Positions 55,219-64,000 of a DNA stretch of 64,000 nucleotides are shown here, in pieces (position 1 is the first letter of the stretch; each line of letters starts with the position of its first letter). The DNA is from Isoperla grammatica (lineage: Eukaryota > Arthropoda > Insecta > Plecoptera > Perlodidae), in assembly GCA_945910005.1 (NCBI GenBank), contig OX246744.1, positions 44,388,965 through 44,452,964 on the forward strand. Direction: 5' to 3'. The position numbers were made by a program, and so were the translations under genes. The notes beneath the pieces are model-generated. The model was not told the origin of the DNA and made no database searches. It saw nothing but the letters and a program-made list of their open reading frames with translations.

Positions 55219-55449
55219 CTGCTTACAGTCTCGGCTCTCTTTAATAAGGAGAGCTCCTTAAGACGAGACATAATCAAGGCGTAACATGTTTCCCCATGAC
55301 GGCCGTTCTTGAATGGAATTTCATTTCATTTATTAGCCTTCCATCATATGCACGCATAGGCTCACTCACAAATTGTGGTAGAGCAAGTTTTGGAAATTGT
55401 CATTATTGCAAACTAAAATTACACTTGTTACAATAAAATAAACACACAC

Positions 55450-55580
55450 ATATACAGATACATACATATAGGAGAAAGAAACAGCATATATACAAAGCAT
55501 ATATATATTAGTATGTAGGTTTTCACGGACAGTAAATATATGTATCAGTCTTTAGGGTAATTATCCGTGTACTGGTGTCA
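55450..55580. repeat. Segment Y of composite repeat, locus 2
   Basis: ACATATAGGAGAAAGAAACAG to TTATCCGTGTACTGGTG matches 37118-37245. Here Y precedes the 151-bp array, whereas in locus 1 it follows. Confidence 0.85.
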
Positions 55581-55994
55581 CACTGTTGGCCCTGGCACGG
55601 GCAGTTGTCACATGGTCGACGTTTAGACTGAATCCCATCAGCCATCTTCAGGGTTGATGCCTCCTCGAGCAATCAGCTACCACTGAGAAGCCGAGATATA
55701 TATTTAGCAATAAAAAGCATATATGTGTCAGACTGTTTGCCCTGGCACGGGCGGTTGTCACATGGTCGACGTTTAGACTGAATCCCATCAGCCATCTTCA
55801 GGGCTGATGCCTCCTCGAGCGATCAGCTACCACTGAGAAGCCCAGATATATATTTAGCAATAAAAAGCATATATGTGTCACACTGTTTGCCCTGGCACGG
55901 GCGGTTGTCACATGGTCGACGTTTAGACTGAATCCCATCAGCCATCTTCAGGGTTGATTGCATCCTCGAGCGATCAGGTACCACTGAGAAGCCC

Positions 55995-56035
<41 letters not shown>
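55580..56035 (-). repeat. 150-bp tandem repeat R, 3 units, locus 2
   Basis: Same unit as 36548-37003, including the conserved CTGAAGA ... TAAACGTC block on the minus strand. The last unit ends in a (TA)n expansion (56000-56034). Confidence 0.9.
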
Positions 56036-56036
<1 letters not shown>

Positions 56037-56057
56037 CAATAAATAGCAAATATGTGT

Positions 56058-56142
56058 GTCACGCTCGTCGTCAAGAATTATCTTTTGAATCGTGTCAAGC
56101 AAATTTTCCTTGCTTATTGGGAAAGCACGCCTTGAACAGTCT
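56058..56142 (-). pseudogene. CENP-B/pogo-type HTH fragment, locus 2
   Basis: Reads CSRRAFPISKENLLDTIQK then IILDDERDT, nearly identical to 37008-37120 but cut shorter at its 5' end where the 66-bp satellite begins. Confidence 0.65.
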
Positions 56143-56900
56143 ATGTGAGTTCATTTATACAATACTGACATCAGTGAGTACAGAGTAATACACTAACAGT
56201 GTTACACTATGTGAGTTCATTTATACAATACTGACATCAGTGAGTACAGAGTAATACACTAACAGTGTTACACTATGTGAGTTCATTTATACAATACTGA
56301 TATCAGTGAGTACAGAGTAATGCACAAACACATACACTGTGAGTACATTTATACAATACTGATATCAGTGAGTACAGAGTAATACACTTACAGTGTTACA
56401 CTATTTGAGTTCATTTATACAATACTGATATCAGTCAGTACAGAGTAATACACCAACAGTGTTACACTATGTGAGTTCATTTATACAATACTGATATCAG
56501 TGAGAACAGAGTAATACACTAACAGTGTTACACTATATGAGTTCATTTATACAATACTGGTATCAGTCAGTACAGAGTAATACACCAACAGTGTTACACT
56601 ATGTGAGTTCATTTATACAATACTGATATCAGTGAGTACAGAGTAATACGCTAACAGTGTTACACTATATGAGTTCATTTATACAATACTGATATCAGTG
56701 AGTACAGAGTAATACACTAACAGTGTTACACTATATGAGTTCATTTATACAATACTGATATCAGTGAGTACAGAGTAATACACCATCAGTGTTACACTAT
56801 GTGAGTTCATTTATACAATACTGTAATCATTGAGTACAGAGTAATACACAAACACATACACTGTGAGTACATTTATAGAACAGTGATATCATTCAGTGAG
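56141..56900. repeat. 66-bp satellite, ~11 copies
   Basis: The unit contains GAGTTCATTTATACAATACT, then GATATCAGTGAGTACAGAG, then AATACACTAACAGTGTTACA. An inner CTGATATCAG palindrome is present in most units. Two units are shortened (near 56330 and 56860). Non-coding. Confidence 0.95.
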
Positions 56901-56924
56901 CACATAGTGATATTATTTTCTACT

Positions 56925-57897
56925 TCTGTCCTGTCTTGAAGGTAGTTATCCAACCATTTCAGAGCTAGACCCGTAACTCCATAGTGCTGGAGTTTTTGTA
57001 TCAGTAGTGGCCTGGATACAGTTTCGAAAGCACGTTTCAAATCTAGAGATGCAGCTACAATAAACTTATTTTTAGTGAGACCATTTCTCCATTGAGAGAA
57101 GATCATCTGAAGAGCTGTTGGTGTAGATCGATATTTGCGGAAACCAAATTGTCTGACACTTAATAGTTTGTTTGACTCAAAGTAGGCTGAGAGCTGCTCG
57201 TGTATTCATATTTCTAGGATCTTTTCATAGATTGGAAGGATATTGATTTGCCTAATATCTTGGGGGACCTTTGGGTCATCTGTCTTGGGTATTCCAATAA
57301 TTATGGATTTCTTCCAGCTAGCAGGAACTTGCCCAGTTTGATTGATTCATTGATAAGTTTTAGAAAATTTTTACTGTTTGATAAGAAATTTTTTTTAAAA
57401 GTGTCGACTGAAATCTCATCACCCCTTGCAGGGTGCTTGAGGTTTTTTGTAATTCTTAAAAGATCCGGCATTGTTACTTCCTTAAAACCATCCAGTGATA
57501 TGGTTTCCGGTGTTATTTCTTTGATTCTTCCAAACAAGTCATAATTAGGCACTTTGGGGATAGATTGTTCGATTTCCTGAATACTGTCAATAAGAAATAA
57601 ATTTAGTTTATTCGCCACTGAGATGTCTTCGTCATTTTGAAAGACTACATTTTGGAAGCAGTCTTTTTCTGAGTTTGATTTAGTGTTAGTGATAAACTTC
57701 AGGGTTTTCCACATTTGTTTTGAATTGTCCCTGCACTCGTCAATTTTCCCTTCTAAATACTGTCTTTCAGCTTTTCTTCGTATGTTTGTATAGACATTTC
57801 TTGCTTTGACATATTCTTCGAGGCTTTTGAAGTCTTCTGGTTGCATGTACGTTACGGTAAACGGATTGTTGGGCCGAGCTTTCACGATTACCTCCAC
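56925..57897 (-). pseudogene. LINE fragment D (linker plus first half of RT)
   Basis: The frame 57301-57897 covers the EN-RT linker (RKAERQYLEGKIDECRD, KQMWKTLKFITN) and RT start. After a stop and shifts near 57200-57300 it continues at 56930-57106 with IFSQWRNGLTKN, LDLKRAFETVSR and GLALKWLDNYLQDRTEV. It ends there, before GVPQGS and the YADD box, exactly where satellite-side sequence begins. Related to LINE copy C. Confidence 0.82.
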
Positions 57898-57999
57898 CCA
57901 TTAAAAGGGAACATATACTGAACATGTTTTCTTTAAGTGTTCAATGAGTGCCAAGTCCCTGTCGCAGGGCAAAAAGCTATGGCCGCTGCACAAGAACTT

Positions 58000-58440
58000 C
58001 TAATCTATTTGAGAGAACAGTTTATTCGTTGTACACCACTGGAACAACGCTAGCATTCGCCAGTCGTTATTATGTCCGACACATCTGTCGGACCACACTA
58101 TTAGTTTCCGCTCGTTGCCAGGTTCAAGCTCTTGAAAGATATCGGTTAAGTATTTTAACAAACAGGATGAGATTTCTGCTGATCCTCGTTTCGCTACACT
58201 CTCGTTCCAAATTGTTGCTGAGTTCGTGCCAGCGTCATGGATGCAATAGTTATACGTTGAAAACTGGCGCTGATAAAAAACAGATGAGTGAGTCAGCGTT
58301 GGGCAAAACAATACCTGTTGAAGATCTGTGAATACAACATAGAGCTTCGAGTTCACTTTTGCTGCCTCTTGGTCTGCGTGCAGGCTCTCGTAGGCCTTCT
58401 CTGCTTTTCGATGGTGGAGTGCTTACTTGAACATTCCTCT
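58000..58440 (-). pseudogene. DUF7869-like fragment
   Basis: Reads KAEKAYESLHADQEAAK, LYVVFTDLQQVLFCP, FYQRQFSTYNYCIHD, then GSAEISSCLLKYL and KLIVWSDRCVGHNND to a stop. The FDLQ, FYxRQxxxYN and WSDxCxGxN blocks match, from memory, a family of invertebrate proteins annotated DUF7869, often multicopy. The function is not established. Both ends are cut, and a stop lies just upstream. Confidence 0.55.
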
Positions 58441-58635
58441 GGGCTTAGAGTGCCACTTGACCGGGAGGTACCTCCCGGTACCTTCCCTGTTTCACCCTTC
58501 TGATATCATTTGTACCCACCATTGCCACTACCGTTTCCGCCCCCGACCTCTTCCCGCTCAGAATTGATGCCAGGGTCCTCGTCATTACCCCGGGGTACGG
58601 GGAGTCAGCTTCACTGACTTCCGTTTGAATAGTAC
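58440..58635 (-). pseudogene. SGNH hydrolase middle fragment
   Basis: The minus strand reads EADSPYPGVMTRTLASIL, GAETVVAMVGTNDIRRV. VVAMVGTNDI is the central SGNH block. It is the natural partner of the C-terminal fragment at 37958-38209 but lies 20 kb away, so these are probably two broken copies of one family. Confidence 0.5.
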
Positions 58636-58639
58636 TTTT

Positions 58640-59050
58640 TTACTGGCAGGTCTTGTGACATTATTACACAATCTGGAACAATGCAACACATACACCTTAT
58701 ATAGGCTATAGTAATGTAAAGGCCTGGGCCTGGCCCTACCCATTCAAAACATGTCCTAAAAATATGTAGCCCAAGGGACCTAGTCCTATTTGATGTTATG
58801 ACTTTTATTTTAGGCCAAATTTATCGAACTATATCTAGAGAAAGACTAGGTCTAAGCCTACTTATCGTTTAACGCTAATTTAATATCAAAATGCTACTCT
58901 CTTCCCAATTCTGGCCTAGGCCTAGCCCTACTTCTAGGTTAGGTTAGGGCTTTGCCTGGGCTTAAGGGCTAGGGCCCAGGCCTAAATCTTGTCTTTGGCT
59001 GACAAACCTTAACAACTGGGCCTACTATTAGGCCTAGCCTAGGCTAGTCA
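58640..59050. other. GGCCTA-rich stretch, no gene
   Basis: Dense TAGGCCTA and AGGCCTAGCC words (for example 58915-58990, 59028-59048). No convincing open frame. Confidence 0.5.
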
Positions 59051-59056
59051 GTTTTC

Positions 59057-59484
59057 AGTGCCGCACAACTTGCTGTACATCTCAGCTGATGTTGCACAAT
59101 TTATGATATGCATCATGATCTTTTTATCAATAGAGGTTATTATGACTTTTTGTGCCTTTGCGTCCTTTTTCTTCCATAGTTTTGTCTCAAGTCTAGGCCT
59201 ACCTTGATTTTACTGACGCCACAATGCCCACGCCACGCCAACACGCATTGCTTTCTGCATCGGCACAAACACAACACTGTTCTAACGTGTTTTACTTTTT
59301 CTTTTTATGCTACAGAATATCTTGGTCCCATAACCTGTTGAGGATGTGTTGTTATTTTAAGGTTGATATAAAAGTCTTCCAGTAGATATAAATTAGACTT
59401 TATTATAATTAAACACAGAAAGATCACTTAGCATGTAATTACATTTTTAGGCCACTGCACAGCACTGCCACCACAACTTCTATA
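59057..59484. repeat. Segmental duplication, copy 2 left part (with gag relic)
   Basis: Matches 21640-22228, missing about 190 bp of the gag relic. The remaining gag (59060-59195, minus) stays in frame across the A run that is shifted in copy 1: TSIDKKIMMHIINC. Confidence 0.88.
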
Positions 59485-59667
59485 GGGTACGTCCCGTAAC
59501 CTCTTTGGGCACGCCCAAAGATGCCCAGTCCATTCCGTAACCATTCTCCACGCGCCCATGCACCATTCCGTAACCTGCTTGGGTAGCGTCTTGGGCACGC
59601 CCGCCACGCCCAAGCTTTTTCTCCGGGCATGGCCGGTCATGGCGGCAATTCAAAAGTGAATGTGCTG

Positions 59668-59919
59668 TCATGTGTACCATAGTGCCAAAAGGAACTGTTT
59701 TTGTGGTTCTTTTGTAGATCGCCCATTATTATTCGGTGATAAATTAATTATCACTGGTGTAATCCTGGCCAAAACCAATTCGAAGGTGGACGGCCTTAAC
59801 CTAAAGTGCTCCTTGAAGCCAGATGGGCTGTACAAGGGCACTACTTGTTCCACATAATTTTGGACACGAGGCAACCTTACATTGGACGAATCTGTACGAA
59901 AACCTGACAATATCATCAA
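59668..59919 (-). pseudogene. HARBI1-like transposase N-terminal fragment
   Basis: Reads YSPSGFKEHFRLRPSTFEL, ARITPVIINLS and STKEPQKQFLLALWYT, the N-terminal helical region before the DDE core in PIF/Harbinger transposases. It then stops, and the catalytic domain is absent. The matching start (MSDSDSSEEEMVRVRLMSF) is across the LINE at 63235-63270. Confidence 0.75.
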
Positions 59920-60212
59920 GTTTTATTTATTTGATAGGACACAAATACAGCCATAGGCCATTTTACATTGTGCGTGTAAACGTAATAATATTACTAAGCT
60001 ACCTAAAACTAACTTAATTAACTAAACTAACATATTAACTAACAATACGTGATAACATGTGTACGAAACATGGGGTAATGAATAATTATAATAGTAAAAA
60101 CAGAAGAATGTTTTAACATGACAAAAAAACATAAGAGAGGAAAAAAAAAAAAAAAAAAAAAAAAAAACTACATGGCTACAAGTCACACAAGAGGTTTGGC
60201 GTTAGTCATGAA

Positions 60213-62460
60213 CTACCGGCGGGATGAAAAAATGTCGAGGGTGGATGTGGTAAGTGAGTTGTAGGTGAAGGGTAAACGGTAGAAGAGGGAGCGTTTGATG
60301 ATTTCAAGGCGAGGAATAGGTAAATGAAATAGTTGAGTCGATCTGGTTAGGCGGCATGGTACATGGAGGGAGAAAAGATTGATCAGAGGAGGTCGGAGAT
60401 TGCCGTTAACAATTTTATGCAAAAACTTTAAGTCAGCCAGAGAGCGACGACTAGTTAAGGAGCGTAAATTAAGTGAAGACATTATTTCTACTTTTGACGT
60501 GTCCTGAAAGTTTGTGACTCGATGTTTAACAATTGAAAGAAAAAAAGACATAACACGATCCAACTTCTTCAAATTAGTCGGGGAAGACATGCCCCAAATC
60601 ACAGAGCCGTACTCAACCACGGGTAGCACACATGCAGTGAAGTAGGTACGGAGTGCTATGACGTTACGAATTTCGGTGAAACGATACAACATTCCAAGAA
60701 GACGCATGGCCCTGGAGGTAACAGTATCAATATGATCTACAAACAGTAGTTTACCGTCTACAGTCACTCCAAGGTCACGCTGCCTCTCAACACGCTGAAT
60801 CACTTCACCACCCAATTGATAGCCATGCAGAAGGGGGGCGCGGCGGAGAGTTATGGAAAGTATTGAACATTTCCTGGGGTTCGGCTTCATTTCCCAGTCG
60901 GTGCACCAGCGGTTAAATAGATCAAGTCCACGTTGAAGCATGATTACATCACTTGCATCCCGAATGCGTTTCATGAGTTTGCAGTCATCAGCATACAAAA
61001 GGAAGTCACAAATCCAGGAGTCAACGGAGTCTTGCATGTCATCCATGAAGAGTGTGAAGAGAAGGGGCCCAAGGACACTTCCTTGGGGGACCCCAGAGGT
61101 CACACTGACCCAGCCAGATTCGACCCCAGAAATGACGACGCGTTGAAGACGGTTTTCCAAAAAACTGGCAATGACTGCTAGGAAATTACCATGAATTCCA
61201 AAGCGATGTTTTATCTTATGTAGTAAATGTCTGTGACTCACCGAGTCAAATGCTTTCGCAAAATCGATGAATGCAACATCGAGTCGCTCCCCGGCCTCAA
61301 CAGCAGACATTGCTTCATGTTGCAACATTCCCAAGTTAGTCTGGCATGAATTACCTGGTAGAAAACCGTGCTGAATTTGAGATAGGTGTGGCAGTGTAAA
61401 TGTAAGTAGTCGCTGGTGGATTATTCTCTCACAAATCGTGGACAGAATGGGAAGGAGAGAAATAGGCCTATAGTTTTTTACTTGTTTTTTGTCCCCCGAT
61501 TTTAATATAGGGACCACGTTTGCCGTTTTCCAGCAATCCGGAAACACACCGCTAGAAAAAATTTTATTAAACAAGATGGACAATGGGAACGTTAGTTGGG
61601 AAACTGAGCGTTTGATAAAAATTGCACTAATGTTATCAGGGCCAGTTGCACGGTTCGGAGATAATTTTGTTATGAAATTGCGTATTTCCCTCTCATCGGT
61701 TGTAAGAGATGCGAGTGAGAAAGAACACTTGGTTTGTAGAGGCGATGTTATCGGATGGGTAGTAGGTACAGAAAAATTGCTTGCAAAGTGGTCATTGAAC
61801 AGGGCGGGTCTTTGGTGTTCAGATGCAGTCACATCTTCAGAGTGCACTTCGAGGGGAATTCTTTCGGATTTTCTACGTGAATTAATAAGAGACCAGAACC
61901 TCTTCGGATTAGATGCAGTTTCACTAGTAATTTTGTCAGTGTAGTTTTTGTAGTCTGTCCTTGACAATGTTTTCGCTAGTTTCCGCGCATTCTCATACGC
62001 GAGGCGTGTGTGAGGAGTCAAGGAACTCTTCCACAGCTTCCAAGCTTGGTTTTTGTTATACAATGCTTGTTTGGTGCGGTCAGTCATCCAAACAGGAAAC
62101 TTATTAGATTTAACTTTACGAGTGGGAACAAAATCAGTGATAATATTTTGTATCCATTCGTTGAAAAGTTGAACTGCGTTGTTTACATCGAGTTCCTCGA
62201 ATTGTCGCCAGGGGAGGGAATTTAAAGCACCAGCAATACCAGGCCAATTAGCCTTCCGCCAACAGGGGGTCGGTCTCCAAGGAGTCGAGTGGCGGCGCCG
62301 AGGGACAATGGCAGGTAGAGTGATTGACGTGTCCAAAGATTCGTGGTCAGACTTGAAAATATTTTGACCCGGTGTGAGGGTGCAGGTGTCTGGCTCGAGG
62401 CTCGTCAACACAAGATCCAGTGTTGCAAGATTTCTTGTTGGGTGGAGGCACAGTTGTTGA
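60213..62460 (-). CDS. LINE copy E reverse transcriptase
   Basis: An intact frame to 60213. It begins inside the endonuclease tail (LQQLCLHPTRNLATLDLVLT), then the basic linker KFPVWMTDRTKQALYNK, RT blocks NYRPISLLPILS, HGFLPGNSCQTNL, AFDSVSHRHLL, GVPQGSVLGPLLF near 440, LLYADDCKL near 473, and the C-terminal CVLPVVEYGSVIW region. It is separated from the endonuclease ORF only by an AT microsatellite. Confidence 0.9.
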
Positions 62461-62466
62461 AGTCCA

Positions 62467-62511
62467 AGACCGTTTATTTATTATTATTTATTTTTTATTA
62501 TTATTATTTAT
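62467..62511. repeat. (TTA)n/(TTTA)n insertion breaking the LINE ORF
   Basis: A run of TTA and TTTA units lies between RWFIDNFI and LGLQQLCLHPT. Without it endonuclease and RT would be one frame. The expansion probably inactivated this copy. Confidence 0.8.
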
Positions 62512-63201
62512 GAAGTTATCGATGAACCACCTGTCATTGACGTCACTCGCAATGCCCGACTCAGTAGATGTCCACTGAATTCCCAGATTAAAATCCCCGA
62601 ATAGTAATACACGACCGTTTGCAAGCGCTGCAAGAACTGAATCGAGACAAGCTTCAAGAGACTGGATAGTGCTGCGAGGGGGTCTGTAATAACAGCCAAT
62701 TAACAGTTTATTACCGGGAGTGCACAGTTCCGACCAAACTATCTCGCAGTCCCGATTAAGGTCAGGTCTAGCCCTACAAGGCCACTTCGAATTGATGCCT
62801 ATCAGCACTCCGCCTCCCCGAGAAAGTCTGTCCCGGCGAAAAATGGTGAAGTCTGAAGATAGCGGAATTTCAGCGTTGGTCACATACTCACACAGTTTAG
62901 TCTCCGTGAAGGCGATAACATCGTAGCCCGATAAATTATTCACATTTGTGACGCAATCCGTAAATTTGTTTTTGAGGCTGCAGACGTTTTGGTAGTAGGT
63001 GTTCAAAGTGGCCGTTGAAGGTCCAGGGTTCAGCTGCACATCGCCTGACAGTAGAATTAGAAACACTAGTAACTGCGGCAACACTGCAGAGCGTCCACGA
63101 ACAGCACCGCGTTTGGAGGTAGCGAGCCCATGCGCAGGCAAGCCAGCGATCACACTCGCGGAAAAACTAAAACTGCGTTTAGAAAACAAACTAATCAACA
63201 C
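62488..63201 (-). CDS. LINE copy E leader, 2A-like motif and endonuclease
   Basis: Residues 1-52 include a basic stretch and a hydrophobic helix (LPQLLVFLILLS). Residues 53-61 (63045-63019) read GDVQLNPGP, the 2A core with Gln replacing the usual Glu. The endonuclease follows at once: YYQNVCSLKNKF, FTETKLCEYV (catalytic Glu), RGGGVLIGIN, GCYYRPP, LLFGDFNLGI, to where the AT microsatellite interrupts. Predicted ribosome skipping would release a ~60-residue signal-like peptide from the enzyme. Activity is inferred. Confidence 0.85.
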   Translation of the reverse strand: MLISLFSKRSFSFSASVIAGLPAHGLATSKRGAVRGRSAVLPQLLVFLILLSGDVQLNPGPSTATLNTYYQNVCSLKNKFTDCVTNVNNLSGYDVIAFTETKLCEYVTNAEIPLSSDFTIFRRDRLSRGGGVLIGINSKWPCRARPDLNRDCEIVWSELCTPGNKLLIGCYYRPPRSTIQSLEACLDSVLAALANGRVLLFGDFNLGIQWTSTESGIASDVNDRWFIDNFINNNNKK

Positions 63202-63403
63202 ACCATCATAAAACTCATCAGTCGGACGCGCACCATTTCTTCCTCAGAACTGTCAGAATCTGACATGATTACATTAACCAAAACGCCCCTTTTCGCCATG
63301 TTGAATGTCGCTGTCCGCACAAGGCGTACCGAAACCTGTCGTGCCCAAACAAGCCCGCAGACGCCCAACCTTGGGCATTATGTAGAGGTAACGGAATGTA
63401 CCC

Positions 63404-64000
63404 ATAGCAGTGTTACCACACAGACATACTAAAATAAACTAATCGATATATCGTTGCTGTTGTTGTTGTTACTGTCACATTATTTTTCTATGATCATTAC
63501 AGTTTCTTAACAGTTCGCACCTTGTTGTCTGAATTGTTTATTATCGATGCATGGCAGTCACGTTTAGCTTTATTTATGGTTTTTGATAAGTCCTTCTTAA
63601 AATTGCTAAAGAATAGTTTAAAGTCCCTACTGCTATCAACCTTGCTCTGTTGATATAATACACGCTTCAATTTACATGATGCTTGAATTTCCTCTGTTAT
63701 CCACCCTTTATAACAATTTGCAGTATTTTTTGCACGGAAGAGTTTTTTAGGGAAATGTGTTCCAAATATAGAAAGGTAGATTTTAAGAAATTGGTTGAAT
63801 TTTAAGTCAACTTGATCTAATAGTATGTTATACATAGTAGTCCAGTCTACGCAACCTAAATCACATAAAATGAAGGGCTCAGTGGTAAAGTTGCCTAACC
63901 CACTTTTACCTACATAAGAGATAATTTGAGGAATAGGAAAATAGTAGTAAATTACTTAAAATAAAAATCAATGAACAAAAAAAAATTAAACATGAAAGGG
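63404..64000. repeat. Segmental duplication, copy 2 right part
   Basis: Continues the match to 22229-22900, including the LINE linker fragment at 63497-63900 (minus; FGTHFPKKLF, NKAKRDCHA, ending VRTVKKL stop as in copy 1). The same terminal stop in both copies shows the fragment was already truncated before duplication. Confidence 0.9.

Larger units (their letters stand above)
59920..63235 (-). mobile_element. 2A-bearing LINE, copy E, inserted in Harbinger
   Basis: In minus order: leader with 2A-like motif and endonuclease (63201-62488), RT (62440-60213), ~290-bp 3' region ending AATAAATAAAAC near 59925. The element separates two halves of the Harbinger transposase frame. A poly-A run at 60139-60168 on the plus strand lies in its 3' region. 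No unambiguous TSD. Confidence 0.82.
59485..63403 (-). mobile_element. PIF/Harbinger element with nested LINE, TSD ATA
   Basis: The ends GGGTACGTCCCGTAACCTCT and the inverse of GGGTACATTCCGTTACCTCT are TIRs. ATA flanks both sides (59482-59484, 63404-63406), and the empty site is preserved at 22229-22231. Subterminal CCGTAACC/GGTTACGG words recur near 59.5 kb. Minus-strand coding pieces (63230-63300 and 59668-59919) give the start and N-terminal region of a HARBI1-like transposase. The DDE part is deleted. A LINE splits the gene. Confidence 0.85.

Overview
The window is nuclear DNA of an animal, most likely a marine invertebrate. The reasons are spliceosomal introns with GTRAGT donors and polypyrimidine-AG acceptors, many invertebrate-type non-LTR retrotransposons (two with 2A-like NPGP motifs), DNA transposons with intact target-site duplications (TSDs), and frequent GGCCTA-type words. 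I cannot name the species; an echinoderm, other basal deuterostome or mollusc would fit. I see no operons, CRISPR array or rRNA.

Layout. 0-9.3 kb: fold-back MITEs, a 27-bp minisatellite and a dead Mutator-like transposase. 9.3-16 kb: a decayed LINE, several inverted-repeat elements and a 30-bp G-rich array open in several frames. 16-21 kb: minus-strand exons of an unrecognised gene with duplicated short exons and a 14 x 30-residue repeat. 21-24 kb: a Ty1/copia gag relic running into a 12-residue repeat, then a TTAA-flanked DNA element with a nested RTE-derived SINE. 24-30.2 kb: a 21-bp array and a nearly intact 2A/PHD/endonuclease/RT LINE inserted into an Ala/Ser/Thr-rich exon. 31.4-33.3 kb: a second LINE. 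33-39 kb: fragments (PHD, SGNH hydrolase, pogo-type HTH, Helitron helicase) and a 151-bp tandem repeat. 39.6-55.2 kb: a split minus-strand gene for a tyrosine recombinase (Crypton-like) with phase-consistent exons; one ~12.8-kb intron has been inflated by a nested LINE, three non-autonomous hAT elements and a perfect 155-bp palindrome. 55.4-58.6 kb: a second copy of the 151-bp repeat block, a 66-bp satellite, a LINE fragment, a DUF7869-like fragment and an SGNH fragment. 59-64 kb: a duplicate of 21.6-22.9 kb interrupted by a PIF/Harbinger element, itself interrupted by a second 2A-bearing LINE.

Most coding capacity is mobile. The best candidates for host or domesticated genes are the spliced tyrosine recombinase and the repeat-protein locus at 16.5-20.8 kb. 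Most features follow from nested insertion, so the order of events can be read from TSDs and empty sites.
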